From the NCBI RefSeq assembly GCF_003434305.1, contig NZ_QKKX01000028.1, forward strand, positions 1 to 64,000: a stretch of DNA of 64,000 bases. The letters are read 5' to 3'. This DNA comes from Micromonospora sp. MW-13. Lineage in GTDB: Bacteria; Actinomycetota; Actinomycetes; Mycobacteriales; Micromonosporaceae. A program made the position numbers and the translations under genes. The notes under the pieces are model-generated. The model was not told the origin of the DNA, searched no databases, and saw only the letters and a list, made by a program, of their open reading frames with translations. Of the stretch, positions 41,384-50,336 are shown piece by piece (the stretch's first letter is position 1; every line of letters starts with the position of its first letter).

Positions 41384-42984
41384 GCGGCACGACCGAACAG
41401 TTGCCGGTGGGCATCGTCGGCGCCGGGCCGGTCGGCCTGGTCACCGCGCTGGGCCTGGCCCACTACGGCGTACCGGTGGTCATCTTCGAGGAGGACGAGC
41501 GGCTGTCGCTGGACACCAAGGCCGGCACCGTCCTCACCCGCACCCTGGAGGTGCTGCACCGGTACGGTGCCCTGGCCGACGTGCTGGCCGGGTCGCTGCG
41601 CATCGACGAGATCGGCGAGCTGGACCGGGCCACCAACACCCAGACGCTCAGCGTCCGCACCGGCGACCTGACCGAGGACACCCGGTTCCCGTTCGTCATC
41701 AACATCCCGCAGCACGAGCTGGAGCCGATCCTGCGCCAGCGGCTGGACGCCACCGTCCCCGGCGCGCTGCGCATGGGGCACCGGCTGCTCGACTTCGTCC
41801 AGCACCCGGATCGGGTGGACCTGCGGCTGCGTACCGCCGAGGGGGAGCGGACCGTACCGGTGCGCTACCTGCTGGCCTGCGACGGCGGCCGGTCCGTCGT
41901 CCGGGAGCAGATCGGCGCGGTGGTCGAGGGCGAGACGTACCAGGAGCGGTACATGCTGGTCGACCTGAAGGTCGACCTGGACGTGGAGAACCCGCGCGAC
42001 TACCCGTACCTGGCCTACTTCGGTGACCCGAAGGAGTGGATGATCCTGGTCCGCCAGCCGCACTGCTGGCGCTTCCTCTACCCGCTGCCGGCCGGGCAGG
42101 CCGAGCCGAGCCGGGAGGAGCTGGTCGACAAGGCGCGCCGGTTCATCGGGGACACCAAGACCCTGGAGATCGTCGGCACCAACATCTACAACGTCCACCA
42201 GCGGGTGGCCGACCGGTGGCAGGACGGTCGGGTCTTCCTGCTCGGCGACGCCGCGCACCTGATCACGCCCATGTGGGCGCTGGGCCTGAACACCGGGGTC
42301 CTGGACGCCTCCAACCTGCCCTGGCGGATGGCCTGGGTGCTGCGCGGCTGGGCCGAGGAGAGCCTGCTCGACGGTTACCAGGTCGAGCAGGAGCCGGTCG
42401 CCACCAAGGGCTCCGCGTCGATGGCCGCGGCGGCGCGGGCCTACATGGCCCGGCGGGCGGACGACCCGGGGGTGATGACCGCCGGCAACTGGGGCAACGC
42501 GTTCACCCGCGCCATGCTCGGGGTACGCCTCGACGTGGACGGCACGGGCGACTGGTCGATGGTCGCCGCCGGTGACGAGCCGCTGCCGGTGCTGGCCGGG
42601 GCGCGCAGCCCCGACCTGCCGCTGTTCGGCCAGTCCGGCGCGGTGCACCTGCACGACCTGGCCGCCGACGCCTTCGTGGCGCTGTACTTCACCGACCCGC
42701 GCCGGGTGCCGGCGCTGCCGCCGCAGGACTCGCCCGCGCTGCGGCACTACGTGGTGAGCCGGTGGGACGCGCCGCACGACTCCGGGCTGCGGGACCGGGC
42801 GCTGTTCGATCCGGGCGACCGGGTGCGGCGCCGGTTCGGGGTCGGGAACGACACGCTGGTGCTGGTCCGCCCGGACGGGCACGTGGCGGCGATCGTCCCG
42901 TTCGACCCGGTCTCCGGCGTCGACACGGCCGCCCAGCTCTACGCCCGGGTCACCGGCTGCCCACCGCCCCGTGACCCGGCCTGA
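41380..42984 (+). CDS. FAD-dependent aromatic monooxygenase
   Basis: A 534-residue class A flavoprotein hydroxylase. The FAD site GIVGAGPVGLVTALGL (about residues 11-26), the DG motif ACDGGRSVVREQ and the second FAD motif FLLGDAAHLITPMWALGLN are intact, as in MhpA and TfdB-type phenol hydroxylases. A C-terminal thioredoxin-like domain runs from about residue 390. It likely hydroxylates an aromatic ring before cleavage by one of the cupins downstream. Confidence 0.9.
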   Translation: MSGTTEQLPVGIVGAGPVGLVTALGLAHYGVPVVIFEEDERLSLDTKAGTVLTRTLEVLHRYGALADVLAGSLRIDEIGELDRATNTQTLSVRTGDLTEDTRFPFVINIPQHELEPILRQRLDATVPGALRMGHRLLDFVQHPDRVDLRLRTAEGERTVPVRYLLACDGGRSVVREQIGAVVEGETYQERYMLVDLKVDLDVENPRDYPYLAYFGDPKEWMILVRQPHCWRFLYPLPAGQAEPSREELVDKARRFIGDTKTLEIVGTNIYNVHQRVADRWQDGRVFLLGDAAHLITPMWALGLNTGVLDASNLPWRMAWVLRGWAEESLLDGYQVEQEPVATKGSASMAAAARAYMARRADDPGVMTAGNWGNAFTRAMLGVRLDVDGTGDWSMVAAGDEPLPVLAGARSPDLPLFGQSGAVHLHDLAADAFVALYFTDPRRVPALPPQDSPALRHYVVSRWDAPHDSGLRDRALFDPGDRVRRRFGVGNDTLVLVRPDGHVAAIVPFDPVSGVDTAAQLYARVTGCPPPRDPA

Positions 42985-43013
42985 CCACACCCTCGTCTGC
43001 GAAAGGGATGACA

Positions 43014-43385
43014 ATGAGCAACTACGGTCACGCGACCGCCCCGGACGGTAGCCAGGTCGAACTCGGCGCCGTCGGCCAGCGGGTGGTCTTCGAGAACGAC
43101 CAGGTTCGGGTCTGGGAGATCAGCCTGGAACCTGGCGAGCAACAGCCCTGGCACCACCACCTCAACCCGTACCTGGTGATCGCGCTGGCGGCGGCCGACA
43201 ACCGGATCGACGCGCTCGCCGGTGGCGACCCGCGGCTGGTGCACGAGGCCGTCGGCGGCGTGGTCTACCGCGAGCCGGGCGAGGTCCACATGCTCACCAA
43301 CAACGGCACGACCCGCTACCACAGCCGGCTCGTCGAGCTGAAGTGCCTGGGGGAAAACCTCGCGGCCGGTCAGGGCGACCGATGA
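43014..43385 (+). CDS. Small cupin protein
   Basis: A 123-residue single cupin with the metal motif PWHHHLNPYLV and a later EPGEVHMLTN. AAAGGG lies at the right distance from ATG 43014, while the ATG at 43008 is too close to it. The stop overlaps the next cupin (ATGA). It could be a dioxygenase, isomerase or a sensor-like partner; small cupins of this kind are common next to catabolic genes. Confidence 0.78.
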   Translation: MSNYGHATAPDGSQVELGAVGQRVVFENDQVRVWEISLEPGEQQPWHHHLNPYLVIALAAADNRIDALAGGDPRLVHEAVGGVVYREPGEVHMLTNNGTTRYHSRLVELKCLGENLAAGQGDR

Positions 43386-43918
43386 GCGACCTGCCGCCGC
43401 TCGTGCCGGCCCCGCCGGTGCCGGCCGGCGTCGACCCGCAGGAGTGGGCCAACAACCTCTCCGAGCCGTCGAACTACGGCGGCGAGGCGGCCGACCGGTC
43501 ACGCGAGGAGCTGGTGCCCGCCCCGGGCGGCGTGGTGCTGGCCCGGTTCCGCGAGATCCTGCTCCAGACCGGCGAGCTGGACTGGGCGGACAAGACGCTG
43601 GCCGGCCTCTCGCACAAGGCGCTGTGGCGCAACGACGAGACCGAGGCGTCCATCTCGCTGGTCCGGTTCCGCAAGGGATCCGGCATCCCGCTGCGCCACT
43701 CGCACGCGTCCAACCAGTTCATGTTCTGCCTCAGCGGCCGGTACACCTACGTGCCCACCGGGCTGACCCTCACCCCGGGCTCCTTCTACTGGAACCCGAA
43801 GGGCAGCCTGCACGGGCCCACGCTCGCCGAAGAGGAGAGCGTCCTGCTGGAGATCTACGACGGGCCGCACTACCCGACCCAGCCGCAGTGGTACACCGAT
43901 CCGGCGGACGCCCGCTAG
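43382..43918 (+). CDS. Cupin dioxygenase-like protein (DAD/ChrR type)
   Basis: A 178-residue cupin with VRFRKGSGIPLRHSHASNQF carrying the HxH motif, then LSGRYTYVPTGLTLTPGSFY and NPKGSLHGPTL with the third His. The arrangement resembles 2,4'-dihydroxyacetophenone dioxygenase and related C-C bond-cleaving cupins. In this operon it is the best candidate for ring or side-chain cleavage. Metal and substrate are unknown. Confidence 0.75.
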   Translation: MSDLPPLVPAPPVPAGVDPQEWANNLSEPSNYGGEAADRSREELVPAPGGVVLARFREILLQTGELDWADKTLAGLSHKALWRNDETEASISLVRFRKGSGIPLRHSHASNQFMFCLSGRYTYVPTGLTLTPGSFYWNPKGSLHGPTLAEEESVLLEIYDGPHYPTQPQWYTDPADAR

Positions 43919-43939
43919 CTCCACCCTCGGAAAGAGAAG

Positions 43940-44356
43940 ATGACCATGCCCAAGCAGCAGATCGTTTCCCCCGAGCTGGCCGTCCCGAACGGTCACTTCG
44001 CCCAGGCCACCCAGATCAGGGCGCAGGGCCGGATGGTGTTCGTGTCCGGCATGACCGCCCGCAACCGCTCCGGTGGGGTCACCGGCGTCGGTGACATCAC
44101 CGCCCAGACGCACCAGGTCTGCCAGAACCTGCGCGCCGCGATGACGGCCGCCGGCGGGTCGCTGGAGGACATCGTGCGGGTGGACGTCTACGTCCGCAAC
44201 ATGGAGGACTTTAACGCCATCCACGAGGTACGCCGGCAGTACTTCACCGGTGAGCCGCCGGCCTCGACGATGGTGGAGGTCGCCAAGTTCGTGAACAAGG
44301 ACTACCTGATCGAGATCAACGCGATCGGCGTGATCGACGACGAGCAGGACGCCTGA
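43940..44356 (+). CDS. RidA/YjgF-family deaminase
   Basis: A 138-residue RidA-type protein: MVFVSGMTARNRSG, VCQNLRAAMTAAGGSLEDIV, RVDVYVRNMEDF and YFTGEPPASTMVEV with the conserved family residues near the C-terminus. The family hydrolyses enamines/imines; a catabolic branch acts as 2-aminomuconate deaminase. Its presence points to a nitrogen-containing substrate such as an aminophenol or aminobenzoate. It overlaps the next gene by one base. Confidence 0.87.
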   Translation: MTMPKQQIVSPELAVPNGHFAQATQIRAQGRMVFVSGMTARNRSGGVTGVGDITAQTHQVCQNLRAAMTAAGGSLEDIVRVDVYVRNMEDFNAIHEVRRQYFTGEPPASTMVEVAKFVNKDYLIEINAIGVIDDEQDA

Positions 44357-45237
44357 TGAAGCTCGCCAGTGTGCGTACCGAGGGCGGCCGACGGATCGGG
44401 GTGGTGCACGGCGACACCGTCGCCGTGCTCCCCGCCGAACTGGGCGGGCTCGACGAGGCGATCCGGGGCGGCGCGGACGCCCTGGACTCGGTCCGCGCCG
44501 CCGCGCGGCAGGTCGCGGCGGTGCCGTTGGCCGAGGTCCGGCTCGACGCGCCGCTGCGCCGGTTCAACCGGGACATCCTCTGCACGGGCTGGAACTACTG
44601 GGACCACTTCGAGGAGTCGCGCGGCAAGCGGGAGGGGCAGGATCCGGCGGAACGCCCCAAGCACCCGACCTTCTTCACCAAGGGACCGGACACGGTCGTC
44701 GGCCCGTACGACGACATCGCCTACGACCCGCAACTCTCCGCGAAGTGGGACTACGAGGCGGAGGTGGCGCTGGTCATCGGCGCGGACTGCCGTTCGGTGA
44801 GCGAGGCGGACGCGATGTCGTACGTGGCGGCGTTCTGCGTCGCCAACGACGTGTCGCAGCGCGACCTGCAACGCGCGCACGGCGGCCAGTGGCTCAAGGG
44901 TAAGAGCATCGACGCCACCATGCCGCTCGGGCCGTGGCTGACCACGGTGGACGAGGTGCCGGACCCGGCGAACCTGCGCATCCGGTGCGAGGTGAACGGC
45001 GTGGTGCTCCAGGACGCGTCGACTGCGCAGATGGCCTTCCCATTCGCCCGGATCATCGCCGAACTGAGTTGGGGGATGACCCTGCGGGCCGGCGACGTGG
45101 TGCTCACCGGAACGCCGAGCGGCATCGGGAACGCCCGCGATCCGCAGGTGTTCCTGAACGACGGCGACCTGGTGGTGACCCGGGTGGAAGGGCTCGGCGA
45201 GCTGCGCAACCGCGTGCGGCTCACGAAGCTGCACTGA
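44356..45237 (+). CDS. Fumarylacetoacetate hydrolase family protein
   Basis: A 293-residue FAH-fold enzyme with a short N-terminal domain and the catalytic core: ILCTGWNYWDHFEES, KGPDTVVGPYDD, KWDYEAEVALVIG with the metal-binding Glu pair, VANDVSQRDLQ, KGKSIDATMPLGPW and VVLTGTPSGIG. The family includes acylpyruvases, oxalocrotonate decarboxylases and hydratases, typical of meta-cleavage pathways. A strong hairpin follows the stop. Confidence 0.9.
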   Translation: MKLASVRTEGGRRIGVVHGDTVAVLPAELGGLDEAIRGGADALDSVRAAARQVAAVPLAEVRLDAPLRRFNRDILCTGWNYWDHFEESRGKREGQDPAERPKHPTFFTKGPDTVVGPYDDIAYDPQLSAKWDYEAEVALVIGADCRSVSEADAMSYVAAFCVANDVSQRDLQRAHGGQWLKGKSIDATMPLGPWLTTVDEVPDPANLRIRCEVNGVVLQDASTAQMAFPFARIIAELSWGMTLRAGDVVLTGTPSGIGNARDPQVFLNDGDLVVTRVEGLGELRNRVRLTKLH

Positions 45238-45246
45238 TTCCCGACG

Positions 45247-45282
45247 GGTGCGGGGCGACGCAGCGCGGCATCGCCCCGCACC
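45247..45282 (+). terminator. Stem-loop terminator of the catabolic operon
   Basis: A perfect 12-bp stem (GGTGCGGGGCGA and its complement) with a 12-base loop, starting nine bases after the FAH stop. Confidence 0.65.
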
Positions 45283-45296
45283 ATTCCACAGCGGCG

Positions 45297-45311
45297 AAAT
45301 TGGTACCATTT
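45297..45311. promoter_or_regulatory. Candidate operator for the GntR regulator
   Basis: A near-palindrome AAATTGGTACCATTT around TGGTACCA, in an AT-rich patch about 125 bases before the regulator gene. It resembles FadR-subfamily half-sites (TGGT/ACCA), without the usual central spacer. Confidence 0.4.
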
Positions 45312-45434
45312 CCAGGGCGCGCCGGTGCGTTTGTGGGATCACCCGAAACACCCATGAACCAGGATCATGTACCGCATGTCCCCCAGTCACGGGACGCGGA
45401 CGCATCCACCAGCGGCTCTATCCGGAGGCACACC

Positions 45435-46205
45435 GTGGCAACAACCCGTCGTAGTACCGTCCTGAGCGACGCCAGCGATGACGGCCGGGTCGGCGCCGGT
45501 GGAGCCGATGGGCAGCACCGCACCCTCGCCGACTCGGCCACCGCGATCCTGCACGAGGCGATCCTCACCGGCCGGCTGCCGGCCGGCACCCCGCTGCGGC
45601 TCAACGAGATGGCCGACCTGCTCGGCATGAGCATGAGCCCGGTCCGGGAGTCGATCCGGCGGTTGGCCGCGATCGGCCTGGTCGAGGTGGTCCAGCACAA
45701 GGGCGCCTGGGTCATGCCGCTGACCGTCGAGGACGCGGTCGACACCCACGAGGCCCGGATCGCCATGGAGACGGCGCTGGTCGAGCGGGCGGCGACCCGG
45801 TTCACCGCCGAGGACGCCCGGCGCGCCGAGGCGGCACTCGACGAGCACATCGCCGCGTCCGCGCGCGGCGATGCCACGGCCGCCCGCCGGGCACACACCG
45901 ATTTCCACTTCACCATCTACCGCTCGGCCGGATCGCGCTGGCTGCTGCGCGGTCTGGAACCGGTCTGGGAGAACAGCGAGCGGTACCGGTTCGCCACGGT
46001 CACCCCGACCGGGCAGAACGAGGAGCGGGTCCGCGAGCACCGGGCCATCCTCGACGCGTGTGTGGCGGGGGACGTGGCGGCGGCCGTAGCCGCCGTGCAG
46101 GTCCACATCCAGCACGCGGCCGACCGGGTGATCGGCAAGATGAACACCGACGCCGCGGCGGTGCCCACGGCCCGGGAACCGGGGCACCCGAGTACCGGCA
46201 GATGA
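45435..46205 (+). CDS. GntR-family (FCD type) transcriptional regulator
   Basis: A 256-residue regulator: an N-terminal winged helix with AILTGRLPAGTPLRLNEMAD and MSPVRESIRRLAAIGLVEVV, then an all-helical FCD ligand domain with HTDFHFTIYRSAG and EHRAILDAC, whose Asp/His residues usually bind a metal and an organic acid. The GTG at 45435 has CGGAGG six bases upstream; an upstream ATG at 45354 lacks a ribosome site. It should control the catabolic genes on either side in response to substrate or intermediate. Confidence 0.88.
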   Translation: MATTRRSTVLSDASDDGRVGAGGADGQHRTLADSATAILHEAILTGRLPAGTPLRLNEMADLLGMSMSPVRESIRRLAAIGLVEVVQHKGAWVMPLTVEDAVDTHEARIAMETALVERAATRFTAEDARRAEAALDEHIAASARGDATAARRAHTDFHFTIYRSAGSRWLLRGLEPVWENSERYRFATVTPTGQNEERVREHRAILDACVAGDVAAAVAAVQVHIQHAADRVIGKMNTDAAAVPTAREPGHPSTGR

Positions 46206-46260
46206 CCACCGGCGTCACCGGGCCGGCACACCGCGCCGGCCGGCCCTGACGCCACCCGCC

Positions 46261-46299
46261 ACCGGGCGGGCCGCCCACGCACCGGGCGGCCCGCCCGGT
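46261..46299 (+). terminator. Long stem-loop terminator after the GntR gene
   Basis: ACCGGGCGGGCCGCCC and its exact complement (16 bp) with a 7-base loop, 55 bases after the GntR stop. It should isolate the amidohydrolase gene from upstream transcription. Confidence 0.7.
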
Positions 46300-46396
46300 C
46301 CCCCCGGTGCCGGGGTGGACGACCACGCCAGCACCACCCCGTACCGTCGGCGCGTCCCGTCGCGACCGCGGTCGGGCCAACCGTTAAGGAACCCCA

Positions 46397-47353
46397 GTGC
46401 CCGGCATCGACATGCACGCCCACCTCGCCCCCGACCTGCGCCCGGCCGACCTTCCCGGGGTCGCGGTCGACGGTGACGGCGCGGCCCTGCTCGGCGGCAG
46501 GCGGGTCGGCCCGGCCGACCTCTACCACCCGGACCGGCTTGAGGGCCACCTGGACCGGGCCGGGCTGGACGAGGCGATCGTCAGCGTCCCCCCGCCCTTC
46601 TACCGCCAGGGACTGCCCGCACCGGAGGCGTCGGCGTGGGTCCGCGCGGTCAACGACGGACTGCTGGCCGTGGTCGCCGGCCGGCCCCGGCTCACCCCGC
46701 TGGCGTACCTGCCGTTCGAACACCCCGAGGTGGCGCTCGCCGAGTACGACCGGATCGCCGCCGACGACCGCTGGGCCGGGGTGGTCGGCGCCGCCGGTGG
46801 GGACGCCGGCCCGTTGGACGGCCCGGCGCTGCGCCCGTTGTGGCAGCGTCTCGACGCCGACGGACGCACCCTGCAACTGCACCCCGCGCACTCGGCGGAT
46901 CCCCGGCTGGAGCCCTACTACCTGGCCAACCTGCTGGGGAACCCGGTCGAGACGACGGTGGCCGTGGCCCAGCTCGTCTTCGGTGGGGTGCTCGGCGGGT
47001 ACCCGGGGATCCGGTTCGTGCTGGTGCACTGCGGCGGTTGCGTGCCGGCGGTGGTCGGGCGCTGGGAGCGCGGACACACCACCACCCGGCCGGGCGTACC
47101 GGTGCTGTCGCCCACCCCGGCCGAGGCGGTGCGCGCGCTCTATGTCGACAACCTGGCCCACGACGCGGCGGTGGTCGACCTGGCGGTGTCCGTCTTCGGC
47201 GCCGACCGGTTGGTGCTCGGCAGCGACTGGCCGTTCCCGATGGGCACCGCCGACCCGGCCGCCACGGTGGCCCACCGGGGCGGGGAGTACGCCCGGCAGG
47301 TGGCCACCGACAACGCGGCCCGGGCCCTGGGACGGGCCCCCGCTGGTCCGTGA
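46397..47353 (+). CDS. ACMSD-like amidohydrolase
   Basis: A 318-residue amidohydrolase-2 family protein. The metal site starts with DMHAHLAP, and the C-terminal motif LGSDWPFPMG holds the conserved Asp; LQLHPAH and FVLVHCGGC supply further His. The family includes 2-amino-3-carboxymuconate-6-semialdehyde decarboxylase and related ring-cleavage-product decarboxylases. The GTG at 46397 has AAGGAA upstream. It fits the ring-cleavage scheme of the preceding operon. Confidence 0.85.
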   Translation: MPGIDMHAHLAPDLRPADLPGVAVDGDGAALLGGRRVGPADLYHPDRLEGHLDRAGLDEAIVSVPPPFYRQGLPAPEASAWVRAVNDGLLAVVAGRPRLTPLAYLPFEHPEVALAEYDRIAADDRWAGVVGAAGGDAGPLDGPALRPLWQRLDADGRTLQLHPAHSADPRLEPYYLANLLGNPVETTVAVAQLVFGGVLGGYPGIRFVLVHCGGCVPAVVGRWERGHTTTRPGVPVLSPTPAEAVRALYVDNLAHDAAVVDLAVSVFGADRLVLGSDWPFPMGTADPAATVAHRGGEYARQVATDNAARALGRAPAGP

Positions 47354-47414
47354 CGTCGGTCGGACCGGTCGTCGCACACCATCGGCCGGCTGCACCGTGC
47401 TCCCCGCTCCCCGC

Positions 47415-48842
47415 TCAGCAGCGAGGCACGCCCGGAATGAAGCCGTCGTGACCGGTCAGTACGAAGGCGTCGGCGACGTACTGGCCGGTGCCGATCCGGT
47501 TCCAGACGTTGGAGGTGCCGGAGGGGCCGGTGACCGTGGTGCCGGTGGTCTGGCAGTAGATCGCGACGGTGGCGCCGTCGGCGACCGAACCGACGACGGT
47601 GTACCCGGTGCCGGGGCCGGACCGGACGTTGAGGCTCGATGCCTCGGTGTTCACCGTTCCGGAGCCGACGGTGCTGGCGCCCCCGTTCACGAGCTGCATG
47701 TAGTACGTCCAGTTCCAGTTCGGCCCGGGATCGGTGTGGGTGGCGCCCGGCACCTGGCTGTGGCCGATGATGTGCGCCCGGTCCTTCGGGATGCCGTACC
47801 GATCGGCCAGGGTGCGGGTGAGCGCCGCGGACGCCCGGTACATCGAGTCGGTGTACCAGCTCGGGTTGTCGACGTATCCCTCGTGCTCGATGCCGACCGA
47901 CTGGGTGTTGTAGGTCCAGTTGCCGGCGTGCCAGGCGACGTCCTTCTCACGCACCGACTGGGTGACCGCCCCGTCGGAGGAGCGGAAGGTGTAGTGCGCG
48001 CTCACCTGGGCCGCCGGGTTCTGGAACCAACTGATCGCGCTGGCGTAGGAGCCCTGCGTGGTGTGGATGACGATGTAGTTGATCCGGTAGGTGCTCGGCC
48101 GGCTCGCCACGGTGTAGTTGCTGGTGCTGGCCGGCGCCCAGGCAGCCGGCCCGTAGTCGGTGCTCATCGTGCCGAAGCCGCCGGTCCCGGCGGCCGGCAC
48201 CTGGGCCAGGGCGCCACGCTGCGGCGCCACCGGCCGCCCCGCAACGGTCAGCGCGCCGGCTCGCCCTGCGGTGAATCCGGCCGTGAGCAGGCCGAAGACG
48301 GTGTCCGCGTAGAGCCGGGCGACCGTCGGATCGGCCGCCCCGCCGTAGCGGACCACCGGGCCGTACCAGTGGTTGACGTCGGCCCGTTGGGCAACGGTGA
48401 GCCCGGCCCGGTCGGCGTACGAGCGCAGCACGGCGGCGGCGCCGGCGATGTTCGCAGCCGGGTCACCGGTGAGCGCCCGGCGGTGCAGCCCGGTGAGGGT
48501 GGCCGCCTCGTCCAGCGTGCGTACCTGTCGGTTGCTGGCCAGGTGCATGACACCGTAGCCACCGGAGGCGCTCGGCAGACCGGCGTGGCCGTCCAGCCGG
48601 GTCTCGGCGTAGCCGAGCGCGATCAGCAGATCGCGGGGCACGCCGTACCGGGTGGCGGCCGTGTCGAAGGCGCTGCCGAGCGGGTGTGCTGACACGACGG
48701 GCGTCGTCGCGCGGGTGGAGCCGGCGGCGGCGGCCGGCCCGGTGGCCAGCAGGGCCGGGCCGCCGAGCCCGATGGCCAGCACCGTCACGGCGCCGAGCAG
48801 GCGACTCACTCGCCTTACGGGAATTCGAGGACTCACCGTCAC
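47415..48842 (-). CDS. Secreted N-acetylmuramoyl-L-alanine amidase with SH3 domain
   Basis: A 475-residue exported cell-wall hydrolase. After a signal peptide (cut near AAAAG, about residue 41) comes a lysozyme-like helical part (GVPRDLLIALGYAETRLDGH), then an Amidase_2 domain with YIVIHTTQG, VSAHYTF, EHEGYVDNP and IIGHSQVPGATHTDPG (zinc ligands His), and a bacterial SH3 domain (SSLNVRSGPGTGYTVVGSV). It cleaves the amide between MurNAc and the stem peptide outside the cell. The start is GTG with GGAAGG upstream. Confidence 0.92.
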   Translation of the reverse strand: MTVSPRIPVRRVSRLLGAVTVLAIGLGGPALLATGPAAAAGSTRATTPVVSAHPLGSAFDTAATRYGVPRDLLIALGYAETRLDGHAGLPSASGGYGVMHLASNRQVRTLDEAATLTGLHRRALTGDPAANIAGAAAVLRSYADRAGLTVAQRADVNHWYGPVVRYGGAADPTVARLYADTVFGLLTAGFTAGRAGALTVAGRPVAPQRGALAQVPAAGTGGFGTMSTDYGPAAWAPASTSNYTVASRPSTYRINYIVIHTTQGSYASAISWFQNPAAQVSAHYTFRSSDGAVTQSVREKDVAWHAGNWTYNTQSVGIEHEGYVDNPSWYTDSMYRASAALTRTLADRYGIPKDRAHIIGHSQVPGATHTDPGPNWNWTYYMQLVNGGASTVGSGTVNTEASSLNVRSGPGTGYTVVGSVADGATVAIYCQTTGTTVTGPSGTSNVWNRIGTGQYVADAFVLTGHDGFIPGVPRC

Positions 48843-48995
48843 CCCTTCCGGAGAACCAGGACTCCGGCTCTCGGAACCCTGGTCGCCGCACGATATATGA
48901 CAACGAGGATCGATGGATAGATTTGCCGGTCACCTCGTCTTCTGTGATGGAAACCTTCACGACCGCCGTCCTCCCGGCCGTGGTGATCGGCGTCG

Positions 48996-49061
48996 GGCCG
49001 GCCCTGCGCGGCCTGCTCGCCACCTGCGTGATGTCAGGGAGTTGACCGCGCAGGGCCGGCC
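48996..49061 (-). terminator. Inverted repeat downstream of the S8 protease gene
   Basis: A perfect 16-bp inverted repeat (GGCCGGCCCTGCGCGG and complement) with a 34-base loop, just beyond the protease stop at 49083. Confidence 0.5.
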
Positions 49062-49082
49062 TCGGCAGCCTCCGGCGACGGA

Positions 49083-50336
49083 TCAGAACGTTGGAGACAG
49101 GTAGAGGAGCCGGTTGGGCGAGCCGGCACCCGGGTTGACCACGGCCGGGTTGGCGACGCCGAACAGGAAGCTCTCCACCTGGGCCGGTGTCCACGTCGGG
49201 TAGATGCTCAGCACCCGGGCCGCCGCCCCGGCCACATGCGGCGCGGCGTGTGAGGTGCCGCTGAACATCTGCACCGCCGTGGTCGAGCTGATCCAGGCGG
49301 ACATGATGCTCACGCCTGGGGCGAAGATGTCCACGCAGGGGCCGTAGTTGGAGAAGCTGGCCCGACTGTCGTTCGACTGCGTCGCGGCAACGGTCAGCGC
49401 GGTCGGCGCCGACGCGGGTGAGAAGTTGCAGGCGTTGGTGTTCGAGTTGCCAGCGGGGACCGTCACGGTGATGCCGTCGGCGACGGCGTTGGCCACCGCG
49501 GTGTTGAGCGCGTTGTTGAAGGTGGACTGGATCCCGACGTTCGCGACGGCGGGCTGCCCCGCCTGGTGGTCGGCGACCATCCAGTTGATGCCGTTGATCA
49601 GGATCGACAGGGTGCTGGGCAGGGCGCAGTCGAACACCTTGACCGCGACCAGCACGACGTCCTTGGCCACCCCGTACGTCGTCCCGCCGACGGTGCCGGC
49701 GGTATGGGTGCCATGCCCGTTGCAGTCGTCGGCCGGCAACATGCCGTCGACCGCGTCATAGCCGTAGATCGCCTGACCGCCGAATTCCTGGTGCCCGATG
49801 TAGATCCCGGAGTCGACGATGTACGCCCTGACCCCGGTGCCCTGGCTGACGTAGCTGTAGGTGCCGCTGAGCCCCGACGGTGCGTCGATCCGGTCCAGGT
49901 TCCATGGCGCGTTCAGTTGCGTGGTGGCCAACGTGGTCAACCGGTCCTGCTCCACGTGGGCCACCGCCGGGTCGGCGGCCAACCGGCGGGCGACCGCCTC
50001 CGGCGCCCGCATGGAGAAGCCGTTCAGGGCGTCGCCCCAGACCTGGTCCGGGTGCACGCCGTACCGGCCGGCCAAGCCGCTGACCGCGCTGGACACCGTG
50101 GACCGGCTGCCGACCGCGCTCTCCTTGAGCGTCACGATGTAGCTGCCGGGAACCGCCGTCGCACTGCCGGCGCCCAGGATCTCGCCGATCGCGCCCGACG
50201 CCGGCCCGGCGGCGGGTGCCGAAGACGCCGGACCGGCGAGCATGGTGGCGGCCAGGGTGGTGGTGGCGAGGACGGCCATGACGGCCAGCCCGGGTCGACG
50301 GGTGTGGGTGAAGATCGTCCTGTGGCGGAGTCTCAT
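49083..50336 (-). CDS. Secreted subtilisin-like (S8) serine protease
   Basis: A 417-residue preproprotease. A signal peptide ends near residue 40 (ASSAPAAG), an I9 inhibitor propeptide follows (GSYIVTLKESAV to HVEQDR), then the catalytic domain with D175 in YIVDSGI, H208 in NGHGTHTAG and the nucleophile in FSGTSHAAPHVAG. The oxyanion Asn lies in TVPAGNSNTNAC. It is a proteinase-K-like extracellular enzyme. The ATG at 50336 has GAGGGA upstream. Confidence 0.93.
   Translation of the reverse strand: MRLRHRTIFTHTRRPGLAVMAVLATTTLAATMLAGPASSAPAAGPASGAIGEILGAGSATAVPGSYIVTLKESAVGSRSTVSSAVSGLAGRYGVHPDQVWGDALNGFSMRAPEAVARRLAADPAVAHVEQDRLTTLATTQLNAPWNLDRIDAPSGLSGTYSYVSQGTGVRAYIVDSGIYIGHQEFGGQAIYGYDAVDGMLPADDCNGHGTHTAGTVGGTTYGVAKDVVLVAVKVFDCALPSTLSILINGINWMVADHQAGQPAVANVGIQSTFNNALNTAVANAVADGITVTVPAGNSNTNACNFSPASAPTALTVAATQSNDSRASFSNYGPCVDIFAPGVSIMSAWISSTTAVQMFSGTSHAAPHVAGAAARVLSIYPTWTPAQVESFLFGVANPAVVNPGAGSPNRLLYLSPTF

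Noticed and set aside
36929-47353. Complete kynurenine-type 3-hydroxyanthranilate pathway
   Set aside because: No kynureninase, no semialdehyde dehydrogenase, and the cupins do not look like 3-hydroxyanthranilate dioxygenase; only the enzyme families overlap.
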